Assembly: GCA_903813345.2 (NCBI GenBank)
Contig: CAIIXF020000002.1
Coordinates: 21,158,455-21,222,454, forward strand
Direction of reading: 5' to 3'
Length of the DNA stretch: 64,000 bases
From: Owenia fusiformis
Lineage: Eukaryota; Annelida; Polychaeta; Sabellida; Oweniidae
Shown here: positions 1 to 11,141 of the stretch, piece after piece
Numbering within the stretch: the first letter of the stretch is position 1
How the letters are laid out: the number at the start of each line of letters is the position of its first letter
Notes under the pieces: model-generated
The model's input: only the letters and a program-made list of their open reading frames with translations
Databases searched by the model: none
What the model was told of the DNA's origin: nothing
Position numbers and translations under genes: made by a program

Positions 1-505
1 TTTATTATAATTTCATGCATTTTCGCTACTTAAGACTTACAGATTTTCTTTATCTATTTATTGTTCATTTTCCCGTCGACTCTTCTATCTTGGTTATACG
101 TATATTTGAGAGTATTTTATATAAAATATTTATTGCCTCAACGTGGCTGTTTATGTCAGTAAAACAAACTGAAAATAAAGGACATATTTAGCCTTATATT
201 AGAGTTTTAGTCTTAATATTTTTGAACTTAGACTTCACGTCTAAGTTTCATTCAGAGTTGCCGCACACTCCAGTTTGGGCAAGATTTTCAATTAACCCCC
301 GGTAACCCCTCCCCTCCCAAGCAGCTATTTTAGATTCAAATTCCTAACTTGCATTTTATTTATATTTACTTCACATTGATCAACATGTGTTTGTAATAAT
401 TTAATAATTATGTTTAATCAGCTTGTTATTTTTCAGGGTTGCATACACTGATTTAACGTTACCTTTCAATTTCAGGTATATTCATTTACAGGTTTACAAA
501 TGCTT
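1..505. other. AT-rich non-coding stretch
   Basis: No gene, repeat boundary or RNA is recognised. The only compositional feature is a C-rich run around 295-320. Confidence 0.6.
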
Positions 506-509
506 AGAG

Positions 510-650
510 TTGTGGCCATGTCATTTAAATACAAAATAAAATAGGAATAGCATTAAAAGTTTCGAACATAATTATATAGAAATACAAGTGAAACACTTCA
601 TTCAAATTAACAGAGAAATAGAGAGGAACAGGCATGACTGGATGATATTT
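510..650 (-). repeat. family A dispersed repeat, degraded copy
   Basis: Minus-orientation match to the family A consensus, including TTCATTCAAATT followed by an AGAGAAAT block near 599-620. The outer GAGCAGACGG end is not recognisable. The match is partial, so the call is moderate. Confidence 0.5.
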
Positions 651-654
651 TAGT

Positions 655-1995
655 TGCTAGATTCTATATAATATAGAAATGCTCAGACAGTATTGAGTAG
701 GTTAATTTGTTGATAGTTAGGATATTTTCCTCTTCAATTTTATTTAGGTGCTAATTCAATCTGCTCTCTCAAATATTCTTGAAATTTTTATCTTAGGGTT
801 ACTTCTCTGGTGTTACACAAACAGGACAGATCTAGTTATCTAATCCTGGTGATGAAAGGGTTAATATAAATTGGAGCAAGTCATTAGGTTCTGCAGTGAA
901 AGGGTTAAATCTATTAATACATGAATGTTGAAGAAATCTGATCTTACCCGCCAGATTTTAGCTCAACAGATAGCAGAGGGCAGATTCACATATGTGCCCT
1001 TTCAAAAATCTCCACTCTTCAGTTTTTATTTGAAGCCTGATCAAATTTTTAAGCTCACAACATCAAAACTGTCATCATGAAAATGCATCCAGATTCATAT
1101 TTTATATGTCTGATAAAAGTTTTGAAGATTGGGATACAGATTTTATGATTTTTTTGAGATTTAATTAGAAAATAGATGTATTTTCTGAAAGGGCCTCTAA
1201 TCTGATGTTTATCACAGTCCATGCTGAGATCATTTAGCTACTTCCTGTTTATTTTTCCATCCTCCGTGGAGGGTTTGATCATATGAATTTGGGTCTGTTC
1301 TCCAAATATCTCTGATTTTATAAGGATTGTATCATATAATCAAAGTACTTAATTTTCAGTATTCTCAATGGTTTTCTCATGAACAATGAGGTTTAAATTT
1401 GTTTTTCTCATCTGGTGTTAAATGGTTGAATTTTAGTTTATATCTACATGTGTAATGTCAAATGTTGCCCTTTGCTGTTCTCATTGATGTTTTCATCACA
1501 TATTGTAAAGAAGCATCACTAAGAAGGAGATGATATCATTAATCATGATGCTGAAACCAGACAAGAGTAAAAAATCTGTTCTATATTTGTTTAATATAAA
1601 TCCTTAGAAAACCATGTGGTCAGCCCTACATTGTACATCATGTACAGTTAATGTATGAATAAACCCCAATCGTGATGTTTTCTTTTATGGTTAAATTCCA
1701 TTGGAAGAATCAACGAAGAAAATAGTTTGACACATGAGTCTGCTTACTGTTATATTTGAAATTCTAATTTTCCGATAGGGGAATTGATTTCTTGTTTAAA
1801 ATTGAGTGTTTTATTAAACAGACTAAAATGTTTTTCATCAGGGACGTAGCATAAATTGGTAAATTTGTTGCTGAGGCATGCGTTATCAATTTTATCGAAT
1901 TTACCCATCAAATAGAAAGCCATGCTCCACCCAAATAAATGAACATTACCAAGCATTTCATATATTGACTCTAATCCCTATAAAATCACCTGTTT
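655..1995. other. non-coding stretch, nothing recognised
   Basis: AT-rich sequence with no supported gene. A 68-codon frame at 1750-1956 on the minus strand has no recognisable domain and is of chance length for this composition. Confidence 0.6.
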
Positions 1996-1997
1996 TC

Positions 1998-2150
1998 TCC
2001 ACACACGCTCATGCTTATTTCACTCTAAATCTCAGATAGTTTGAATGAATCGTTTGAATTTATAAACTAAAAATGTGAAGATTTGTTAAAAATCATTTAT
2101 TTTATTCCAGAGAAATTGAATATTATATCAAGATTAACATGTTTTATTTC
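1998..2150 (+). repeat. family A dispersed repeat, partial 5' half
   Basis: CGCTCATGCTTATTTCACTC at 2006-2025 matches the family A 5' region closely, followed by a TTTGAATGAA block. Similarity fades after about 2060; the right boundary is a guess. Confidence 0.5.
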
Positions 2151-2296
2151 GTTTTATATAAGTATAATTTTTAGGGAAGTGACATCTTATATTACAAGTA
2201 TTGTAGTACATGTATTTGAAAGTTATTCAAAAAGTAGTTTGAACTCTCTTTTATGTTATTGAAAGTTGCAATCCAATAACTTGTTTTGAATGTTTT

Positions 2297-2332
2297 TTTC
2301 AAGGTTGTGCTTGGTTTCAAGGTTGTGCTTGG
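2297..2332. repeat. 18 bp tandem duplication
   Basis: Two exact adjacent copies of an 18 bp unit starting TTTCAAGGTTGTGC. On the minus strand it makes a short Thr/Pro/Ser-rich frame, which is a consequence of the repeat. Confidence 0.85.
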
Positions 2333-2654
2333 TTTGGTAGTAGTGCTCAGGTTGTTGAAGTTGTGCTGTCTTAAGTCTAACACTGTAGTTGTGTTCGACT
2401 CAATTTAAGCTTTGTAACTTAGTTCTCAAACAGTTTACTATATTATGAATTAAACTTTAAGATTGAGTTTTAGTGGATTTTAATATCCATAAAGCTACTG
2501 AGCAAAAGCTATTGTAAACCTTTGCCTTCGTGCAATGAATATAAATTTTATATTATTTTTTTTAACGTGATTTCAAGCTGAATCTCATTGGGTTAATGCT
2601 AAGCTTAGTGAGCGTGCCACGTTATGTATAATGGTTAAATAACATAAAATGGCT
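2333..2654. other. non-coding stretch, nothing recognised
   Basis: No feature seen between the 18 bp duplication and the TTAA site of the piggyBac-like element. Confidence 0.55.
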
Positions 2655-2658
2655 TTAA

Positions 2659-3354
2659 CCTTTAGCAGACCACCGCGACCGCGTCCGCCCATTCAAAACT
2701 ACCCCCAGAATCCACCGGCGGATCCGGACGACACAAATCTAACTTTTGAAAACTTTACTTTTTCCCGCCGTTCTTATGATCCAATTAGATTGCCCGATTT
2801 ATTCAGTCCTTTGTAGGTGACTTCCTGTTGACCTAGAAATGGCGATGTTTCGAAAAATATTTCTCAATTCAACAATTCAACAGTGTTTAAGTCGTTTTTA
2901 GTGAACAAATCGTACAAAATGACGGCCAAATACGATCACAAAGAAAATGTGGAGGAAATGGATTGCGATTTCGAGCTCTTTAGGCTCTTGGAAGCCGATA
3001 ATGGTCATCGAAAATAGAAACTAGAATATTTTCTGAACTGAAAAGAAGAACATTCGATCTCTGCAAATTCAGTTTTGGATTCTGACCAGACGTTGAATCT
3101 CCCGAGGGGCGAAACGGCGGATTTTGGAGGAGTATTCATGGTATATTCAAGCCCAGTCGTGTTTATGTACGAAAAAAATTCATGAGAACATTTTTCTCAT
3201 GAGCCACGCTAGTGTATCTTCCCTTTGTGAAAATTTTATCCAGATTCATTCAGTAGTTATTGAGATATTAATTATTTAGTACAGGCATATCATTTTTGAA
3301 AAATAAGTCAGATGCGTGGGATATATTTGCTGAAATAAGTCGGAGTGCAGAAGG
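2659..3354 (+). mobile_element. decayed piggyBac-like DNA transposon, about 696 bp
   Basis: The element is bounded by TTAA on both sides (2655-2658 and 3355-3358). The left end reads CCTTTAGCAGACC and the right end, reverse-complemented, reads CCTTCTGCACTCC, giving short imperfect terminal inverted repeats. TTAA duplication with ends beginning CC(T/C)TT is typical of piggyBac; Kolobok elements also use TTAA. The interior is GC-richer than its surroundings (2670-2960) and holds a short frame at 2920-3017 encoding MTAKYDHKENVEEMDCDFEL and about 12 more residues before a stop. That acidic start could be the remnant of a transposase N-terminus, but no catalytic region is present. It is therefore non-autonomous or internally deleted. 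Confidence 0.6.
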
Positions 3355-3358
3355 TTAA

Positions 3359-4755
3359 AGTATTCAATGCGTTACAGCTAAGATTTGGCAAATATACGAC
3401 TGTTTGAAAAACTGTTATATCAACTTTATATATACAATTTACTCAGTTGAAATACAAGTTTGGATGCCTTTGGGCATGAGCTTTCTGTTTGATTAAAGAA
3501 TTTTAATATTCTAACACGGAGAGAATCTAACTGGTTCGAACAGACTGCTTTACTCTATCTTGACCTCTGTGTCGTTAAAGTTCTAATGATTTTCATTTTT
3601 CTTTGTATTCAATTATAATTATCGTTTAACAATACAGCCTGCTCTAATAAATCAGATTTTTTGTTTAATAAATCAGAATTTTAATTACTACTTTTGATTC
3701 ATAATTGCTGTAGTTGATAAATATGAATGCAGGACCAGTTGAATGAAAATGTAGTTTTTATACAGGTTCATGGCCAGGTTTATTCATACAGATTTGATGA
3801 ATGGATAAGCAGTAAAAATTATGCATTGGAGTAAAAATCTCATTTATAAACTGAAAGGAGAATTTGGATATTTTTATGCTTCGCCAGTTGGCAATATATT
3901 TTCAAAAGGGTTTGTAAATGTAACATAATTTGAGAACTCGTCCCCCATGCGTATAAGGTCATGTTAGTTTTCCTGCATACTATGAAAATTCAAGAAAATT
4001 GTGTAGTAACTTTCTTAAAGAGTATATGTATGTTTAATGTAAATGGAAAAAATATTAAAAGGAACGGCAGAGAAGCACAAAATACATCAGTGCGTCCTGT
4101 GTTTCTGTATGTTCTCTGTTTACATGGCCCCCTTTGGAAAAATTGTAGAAAATTCTCTAATCGTTTCACTCTATTTCATGCAAGAACCTTTTGGAGTGTG
4201 ATCTTTTGACATTTTCTATATACCGGTACTTTAGTGCAAAGCACATGTTTGTTCATCTTATTTCATGCTTTTTCATTCCTTTTTACTCAAATTAAAGATT
4301 TAAACATGATTTCTGTTTTATAGGTTACTGATCAACTTACATGTATCAATAGTCATACATGTTGCAATTAAATCAAGGGTTGAAATCTTATCTTTCAAGT
4401 TTTCAAATTTAGGTCAAGTTTTTCATATTTAAATGTACAGATGTACTGTTCTATGTTCAATAAGGAGATGGTGATTCAGAGCTGATATTCATTCAGTACT
4501 CATAACTTCTGCAATCTTCGAATCAAATTACCTATTTGAACAAGCTGGAAGCTTTGATGATAAATGCTTATGAACTTTACCAAAAGTTTAAAAACTGAAT
4601 GTGTCGCCTTTGATACTGAAGGAAATGTAAGACGGGGAGACATTTTCATTTTTTTCAAACGTTGATGAATCAAGTTTGATTGAAGTGGAACCGAAGTAAT
4701 TGAAGTTGAATTCTCGAAACCGCATTATGCATTACGATTTTTCCATTTCATATAC
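3359..4755. other. non-coding stretch with one weak family A fragment
   Basis: No supported gene. A stretch at 4257-4308 (CTTATTTCATGC to TTTAAACATG) resembles the 3' end of family A. An 82-codon frame at 3961-4209 has no recognisable similarity and is treated as chance. Confidence 0.5.
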
Positions 4756-4759
4756 AATA

Positions 4760-4959
4760 CAGTAAAACCTGTATATTCGAACACCCCTCTTATTCAAACA
4801 CCTGTGAATATGAATGTTTTTCTCTGCCTTATTTATACCAAAGGTCATCTGAAGAAAATGGAGTCATCTCCTATTGGTTCATATATTCATATACCTTCAA
4901 ATATGAACATCTGCTCATTTGAACTCTTTTGGCTTGTTCCAATGTATAGGTTTTACTGT
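4760..4959 (+). mobile_element. pogo/Tigger-like non-autonomous element (TA target)
   Basis: Starts TA-CAGTAAAACCTGTATATTCG and ends AATGTATAGGTTTTACTGTG, so the ends are inverted copies of each other. Inside are repeated ATTCGAACACC / ATTCAAACACC motifs characteristic of this repeat type. The right TA flank has decayed to TG. There is no transposase coding. Confidence 0.7.
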
Positions 4960-4960
4960 G

Positions 4961-5498
4961 CGTGTACATGTAGACATATTTGGCTATGAATAAGTATTTT
5001 TCAAAAGCAACAATTGGTTCTGAACTCAATTGTTAATCATAATATTCTGTGTGATATTTCAACATACATTGTGTGTTTAAACTTAAATGTTTTCATATAC
5101 ATGTATATAGGTTGAATCAATCTCTACATGAGTGATATGATATATGAGAATACGCCAACAAACTAAATGTAGGATGGTCTATGGCACAAGTTCAACATTC
5201 ATATTTACCTCATGATAAATTTCAATTTTTGTTATACAGAGGAAATCAAAATGAGTTCAATATTCATGTATCGCTTAAAGCAAACGTGCCTGTTGATAGG
5301 AAATATATTTCAAGTCTGGCCTTCACTTTTCAATTTCATAAATATGCTTTATTTCAAAATTTCTTTTTGTTTCTTTTGATTTGAGTTTCATTGAGAAAAA
5401 TCAGCTTTATTTTGTACACTTCTATAAGGCTATGTATAGAGCCTATTTATCCTCTGTAAAGAGAGACTACACGAACAGGCTAACCCAGATAAAAATGG
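4961..5498. other. non-coding stretch, nothing recognised
   Basis: A 67-codon frame at 5181-5384 has no domain and is rejected as a gene. Confidence 0.55.
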
Positions 5499-5662
5499 CT
5501 GTCTGTTCATGGTCATTTTGCCTAATTTCTCTCTAAAATTTGATTAAAGTATCTGATTTTAGTAAATTTCTATACAATTTAGAGTATTTACTTCATGTCT
5601 GTTTACTTTAATCCTTGTTATTTCCATGCTTTTTTACTTAAATATTGATTTTAAAACGACAC
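5499..5662 (+). repeat. family A dispersed repeat, near full length
   Basis: Contains the whole order of family A blocks: GTCTGTTCATG, TTTCTCTCTAAAATTTGATT, TTTCTATACAATTTAGAGT, TTCATGTCTGTTTACTTTA, and the TTTTAAAAC end. This is one of the best preserved plus-orientation copies. Confidence 0.8.
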
Positions 5663-7602
5663 TCCCGTGATATTTAAGTCGAGGCAGACCAACTATTGAG
5701 TGTGCAGTAATACTTGCTCATATTTTACAGTGTAAAAGAAAGCAATCTTTAACCTTTATATAACTGGACCTTATCTATGAAACATGGATTTACCAGCGAA
5801 GAAATTAACACAATGGTCAAAGTTTGATATGCTAAAAAGCGAAAAATGATTGAAAATTACTGAAATCCACAACAATTGCTTACCCACAAGGTTCTATAAT
5901 ATGTAGAAATATGAGAAAATTGCATGGTTTTATCTTATTGAGGATAGCTGACATGGATTGAGCATAACCAGTTAGAGATTTATAGCTTGAGTTATTCCCC
6001 TCAATAAGTACACTATATTAGAACGACTTTAGAAGCCAAATGGGGTCTCTGTACATTCCAAAAGTATTCTATAATCATAAACTGACTCTTACTGCTTATA
6101 TGGGTACATAGAATATGTCCCTGTTTGCCCTTTATTCCATTCTATATTGCTATTTACTCTGGACCTGTTTTACATTATGTAGTTGAACTCCTCTTCCAAT
6201 CTGGCTATAGTCCATTTTAGATCAGTTTATCAGGCCTTTCTCTCATCTTTAACCATCAGAATGTAACATACAGTACTCTTACAAGTACATGTAGTTCCAT
6301 CTCATCCCTTGTGTATATTTATCTGTTGAACCCTAATCAATTTACATGTATATTTTATTTATAGACCATAGTTTGAGAAAATGTAATGGGAGGGGGTGGG
6401 AGGGGGGTATCAGGCAACACAGGGGTTTGATTCAAAACTGGATGTTACTGAGCGTCACAGAACGCTGAGGTTAGTAGTAGATGGTACTCTCGTTAAATGT
6501 GAAAATCAATTTCTTGAAAGGGTAAGGTGACATTGACTTATCTCCATACAGTTAGCAGTATGGTTCAAGTACAAAAAATTAATACAAAAGGTCTTGAAAA
6601 TCTACACATCTGCCCAGCATTTTTAATTGTTCACGATTCAAGTAATAAATTGGATCCCTATTTTCTATAGCCAAAGAAGGCCATGTAGGTAACCATATTT
6701 TGATTGAATCTAAAACAATTTTTTTGAATTCGCAGACTTTGTATTTCCTCTTGCGAAAGGGAATGTTTAAACATTTCTGTTTTCGTAACTTAAATGCTCA
6801 TATTTCATCATATTATTTGTCTAAAGTGATGTATCTTTTCACTTTTTTCATATTTTTCCTCTTTTTTCCTTTTTCACGAACATCTGAATTCAATGATTTG
6901 ACTTCAGCTTAACATACCCCTTGGTCATCCCAGTTACTGTTACTCCTTGCCGATTCCTCTGTACAGTATCGTACTTGAACACAACCATCGTGCTATTTAA
7001 ACCAGCAGTATGTTCAATATATTATATCTCCAATAACTGTTACGAGAACAGGAAATGGATTTCAACTTTTACCCTTTCTGCGTCAGAGATATACTCTTGA
7101 AGTGAAGGATTATGATCATTGACTCGTTATATATTTCGTGGAGTGGGGCAAGCCATAACTTTTTTGGAGCACATACTGTAACTATGGAGATTGCAAAATA
7201 TATGTTGGTCATTTTCGACAATCCCGAAATTGCATGATTGAAAGTAATATGAATGTCATTTAAGCATGGTTGGTTAGATTACCATTATACACAGTTTAAA
7301 GGCTCAGCCTTGGCATTTTTAACTTTTCCTCTTTATTTCAACCCTTGCTGATTGCACTCATTTGGGTCTCTTCCATTTTTAAAGAGATATCTTACCAGAA
7401 CATTTCACTGAGTAATGTTATCAGGTATCATAATACCAAGTGCTTGAGAAAAACAAAGTTGAGCACAAGTTCAAGGGTAGATATATATAAAAAATATGTG
7501 CACTTTAAATTCCCTGACTTCTTGGCATAAGTGCTTAGGGTTTGAGATAAACTTGGGTCTCTCTTTTTTTGGTCTCAAATTTTTGTCTCAGTTTTGTTTA
7601 AC
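5663..7602. other. non-coding stretch, mostly featureless
   Basis: About 1.9 kb without a supported gene. It contains one G-rich run listed separately. Frames at 6700-6912 and 7345-7530 are T-rich and carry no recognisable domain. Confidence 0.55.
6388..6407 (+). other. G-quadruplex-type motif
   Basis: GGGAGGGGGTGGGAGGGGGG has four G-runs of at least three separated by single-base loops, which fits the canonical intramolecular G-quadruplex pattern. No associated gene or promoter is seen, so function is unknown. Confidence 0.7.
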
Positions 7603-8138
7603 CACGCGGTAGTATCTCTTCGGGACGTATCGAAACCACTCCGTCCCGAAAAACCGTTAATTTGAATTTAAAACCTACCCCAGTGTTTGAAAATCAAGGA
7701 TTGTGAGTCTCACACTTCACCGTTTTTCTTCAAACTTGTTCCGTACAAAGCTTCACAGAAATACCTTTCAGTCGATACATTGTTTTCGTGTACAAAGTAC
7801 CTCGTTTTAGCGGCGTTTTGGTCCCCAGCTGTGAGATAAAGCAAATTTTCATAACTTTCAACTGTAAGTCAAGTTATCTCGCCAGTCTTTTACCCATTCT
7901 CGCCCATAATCTCAGAATGGACTCCCATTACAACCTTCCATCGCTACGTCTTGATTTTTGGGCATCAAACGCAGCAGTTTCTAAATCATCCACACATCTC
8001 TTCAAATTTGACCAATACGTCCCGTCATCTTCCACTACGCCCCGCCGAGTCTATCACTATACACGTAGAGTTGCATTCTAAAACAATTTGTCCATCGATG
8101 TGTGCGTTTGTAGGTTGCCATTGTCGATTCTAAATACC
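7603..8138 (+). repeat. left terminal inverted arm of the 3.5 kb element
   Basis: Matches 10601-11136 in reverse complement. The match is strong for about 480 bp and weakens from about 8085, though GTCGATTCT is still shared at the inner edge. Unlike its surroundings it is rich in CpG-containing words such as CGGGACG and CCGTCCCG. Confidence 0.85.
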
Positions 8139-8236
8139 AATCGGATTGTGTTTTAAGATTTACCCATTCTTGTCCATTTTCAATATACCTATAATAGGGT
8201 GGTCCAAAATCTCCCTAAAATTTCGATTTCCCGATA

Positions 8237-8577
8237 TTGCAATATAAATGTAAAAAATTGGAGTTTATCAGAAAATCCCATATTGAAAAACTTGAAAACC
8301 TGTGTCGTAATTTTAAAAACATGAATGACCACCAAAAGACAATTTTTCTATTGACGAGTGAGGGGATCATATTAAAAGAATCTGCTGACATGATAAAGTA
8401 TCTAATGATGGGTAGAGACAGGATTCTTATATCAAAGTAACATTTTATATGTCATTTGAAGAATGTAATCCTATTTTCTTTACTTTATTGCCTATATTTA
8501 CTGTTATTGAAAATTGTATATTGGATGTACGTTTGGCCCTAAAAGGGCATCAGTACTAATAAATCCTATTATTCTAT
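8237..8577 (+). mobile_element. 3' end of a non-LTR retrotransposon (5'-truncated)
   Basis: The frame 8237-8440 ends in peptide FKNMNDHQKTIFLLTSEG, then ADMIKYLMMGRDRILISK and a stop. The pattern Fxx(M/L)(N/S)D.QK..FLL... followed by .I.KY...R is what I know from the extreme C-terminus of CR1/L2/Jockey-type ORF2 proteins, downstream of the reverse transcriptase. After the stop comes a short 3' UTR with the self-complementary GGCCCTAAAAGGGC and an ATAAATCC-type tail. No endonuclease or polymerase motif is present, so this is a dead fragment nested in the 3.5 kb element. The family assignment is from pattern memory only. Confidence 0.55.
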
Positions 8578-8837
8578 ATAAAGATTTTAATTACTGAACA
8601 ATTGAAAATATTTTTAAGAAACGTTTAAAGTGCCCTATCCTTGAAAAAATGTTAAAATGCGAAAGGATGGGTGATGTCGAAACATGTATCATTTTATATG
8701 GTACACGTTTCATAATGTAATCCAATGGAATCATACAGGAGAAAGGTTGACACACAACAGTTAAAATCTTTATATTACATTATCAGACCAAGTCAGTAGA
8801 TGTTGTTTATATACCAATAAGTGTTGTATGATGATGC

Positions 8838-9042
8838 CAGGCCCGTAGCCAGGATTTGCCAAGGGGGGGTTCAGTTTTCAAAAATTTCCAGGGAGGGGTT
8901 CACATTTGACAATTTTAGCCCAAATATGGCTAAAATCACTTGAAAAGTGCTGCAGTTCACTGCATGATTTTGAAAGAATTTTTGGCCAGGGGGGGGGGGG
9001 GTTCGCCCGAACCCTGCGAACCCCCCCCTGGCTACGGGCCTG
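8838..9042 (+). mobile_element. GTAGCCAGG-family non-autonomous element, complete, 5 bp TSD
   Basis: Terminal inverted repeats are CAGGCCCGTAGCCAGG (8838-8853) and its exact complement (9027-9042). The flanks GATGC at 8833-8837 and 9043-9047 form a perfect 5 bp duplication. The interior carries TGCATGATTTTGAAAGAATT, seen again in other copies, and a G13 run at 8989-9001. With no coding capacity it would have been mobilised by a transposase encoded elsewhere. Confidence 0.85.
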
Positions 9043-9510
9043 GATGCATTCTTTATATGAATCTAGAAACGTTTTTGTGCCAATATTGCTCAATTTTGAT
9101 AACATCTCCGTTATTTTGAAATTAAGCGTGGCAAAGTTTCCCGATGGATTTAGCTAAAAAAAGTGGTGCCTGTAGGGTTATTGAAAATCATACATGATGA
9201 AGAAAAAATACATATTCCTGAAATACAACAGTTTAATTTTGAGTTATAAACCATTTATGAAAACGGCATATTTGTCAAAATTACCAAAACTTCAAGTGAG
9301 ACGCGTGGCAAAATTTCCCAGGGGTCTAGAGTGGAAATATTTGTACCAAGAGTCAATTTGTAACTAGAATCTATCAGATGACAGATTTTTGGAAAATTTT
9401 GCAGATTTGGACAACCCTAACCTATAACTTTGTTGAACCTGAAGAAACGTATCAACTTTTTGTTAAATAAAGATAGCAAATTCAGCTGTAAAAGCGTAGG
9501 TGGTCCTATC

Positions 9511-9610
9511 AAATTATGGTCCTAGTCTCTATTGATTTATATGGTGACCTGATTAGGGCCAGAAAGGGCCGTTAGGAAAGGGGACCATAATCCCCAGGGG
9601 ACCATAATTT
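9511..9610. repeat. short inverted repeat AAATTATGGTCC / GGACCATAATTT
   Basis: 12 bp exact inverted arms at the two ends, plus internal GGTCC/GGACC repeats near 9502 and 9577. It could be a tiny hairpin element or chance symmetry. No target duplication was recognised. Confidence 0.45.
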
Positions 9611-9635
9611 CTTTCACAACGGCTTTGTTAGTACT

Positions 9636-10261
9636 TTGCCTTGGATGTCATACAGTACATTTACACTGTGGCATGATGATGAACTTAGAAAATATGTATA
9701 GTCATGACAAAATGTTCGATTCTTTGTGATATAATATTGTATAGTATCATTCTGATACGTATTACATGTTTATGTTTAGTGCATAAAATTCATAGCCAGA
9801 TCAATAATTCGGAGAGAATACGCTGGACGAATATTAAAAACTATAAAAACATTCTTCATAGAATTAAGCAAATAGTGTTATTATCATTTAAGTAGTAACT
9901 GCATATATTTAAAACCACTCTGTTTAAATACAGGTAAATAAATAAATATTGCCTTGGATGTCATACAGTACATTTACACTGTGGCATGATGATGAACTTA
10001 GAAAATATGTATAGTCATGACAAAATGTTCGATTCTTTGTGATATAATATTGTATAGTATCATTCTGATACGTATTACATGTTTATGTTTAGTGCATAAA
10101 ATTCATAGCCAGATCAATAATTCGGAGAGAATACGCTGGACGAATATTAAAAACTATAAAAACATTCTTCATAGAATTAAGCAAATAGTGTTATTATCAT
10201 TTAAGTAGTAACTGCATATATTTAAAACCACTCTGTTTAAATACAGGTAAATAAATAAATA
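9636..10261. repeat. perfect 313 bp tandem duplication
   Basis: Bases 9636-9948 and 9949-10261 appear identical by eye, including a 63-codon frame repeated at 9704-9895 and 10017-10208. Each unit ends in an AAATACAGGTAAATAAATAAAT tract resembling a retrotransposon tail. Identity points to a very recent event or an assembly artefact. The repeated frame shows no recognisable domain and is not called as a gene. Confidence 0.9.
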
Positions 10262-10600
10262 TGATGCAATGAAAATTGAAGCTTTCTGTCGAGAGCAATA
10301 GTCATCACAATAGTATAGCGTTTTTTCTTTTACATGTTACTTTTTGTACATCATTGATCGATCCGCTCTAATCTGCCCTCGGCCGATAATTTATAAATTA
10401 TTTATGTTGAACATTAGCAAAACAAGATTCCAGATTTTATTGTGTTTCAAACCAGACACTTGGTTTCCTCACAAAATCAAATACAGGACAATTACATATA
10501 ATTAAAGTTAAAAAGCAACATCTTCACAAACATTTAAATTATCAATTTCATGCAATCAGTTATAGTTATACTCCGTATGTATGCTAAACTTAAGACTGGT

Positions 10601-11136
10601 GTTAAGAATCGACCAAGGCAAACCTATGTAAAATTACACAACGATGAACAAAATGTTTTAGAATACAACTCCACGTTTGTAGTCATAGACTCGGCGGGGC
10701 GTATTGGAAGGTGACGGGACGTATTAGTCAAATTATAAGAGATGTGTGGATGATTTAGAAACTGCTGCGTTTGATGCCCAAAAATCAAAACGTAGCGATG
10801 GAATGTTGTAATGGGAGTCCATTCTGAAATTATGAGCGAGAATGGGTAAAAGACTGGCGAGATAACTTGACTTACAGTTGAAAGTTATGAAAATTTGCTT
10901 TATCTCGCAGCTGGGGACCAAAACGCCGCTAAAACGAGGTACTTTGTACACGAAAACAATGTATTGACTGAAAGGTATTTCTGTGAAGCTTTGTACGGAA
11001 CAAGTTTGAAGAAAAACGGTGAAGTGTGAGACTCACAATCCTTGATTTTCAAACACTGGGGTAGGTTTTAAATTCAAATTAACGGTTTTTCGGGACGGAG
11101 TGGTTTCGATACGTCCCGAAGAGATACTACCGCGTG
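10601..11136 (-). repeat. right terminal inverted arm of the 3.5 kb element
   Basis: Reverse-complement partner of 7603-8138. The inner edge GTTAAGAATCGACC diverges from the left arm before the arm meets the AT-rich core. Confidence 0.85.
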
Positions 11137-11141
11137 TTAAC

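Larger units (their letters stand above)
7603..11136. mobile_element. 3.5 kb DNA element with about 530 bp terminal inverted repeats
   Basis: The left arm (7603 to about 8138) and right arm (about 10601 to 11136) are inverted copies, about 96-97% alike by eye over the outer 480 bp. Both termini start CACGCGGTAGTATCTC when read inward. The flanks are TTAAC at 7598-7602 and at 11137-11141, an exact 5 bp target-site duplication. The core has no intact transposase. Instead it holds later insertions: a retrotransposon 3' end, a GTAGCCAGG-type element, and a tandem duplication. Each arm has an open frame starting MYKVPRFSGVLVPSCEIKQI (7788-8081 plus; 10733-10951 minus), of unknown meaning. A 5 bp duplication and a CAC start recall Transib, but long arms are not typical of it. 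I do not assign a superfamily. Confidence 0.8.

Noticed and set aside
9704-10208. Identical 63-codon frames as a duplicated small gene
   Set aside because: They lie wholly in the perfect 313 bp tandem duplication inside a transposon core, and the peptide has no recognised domain.
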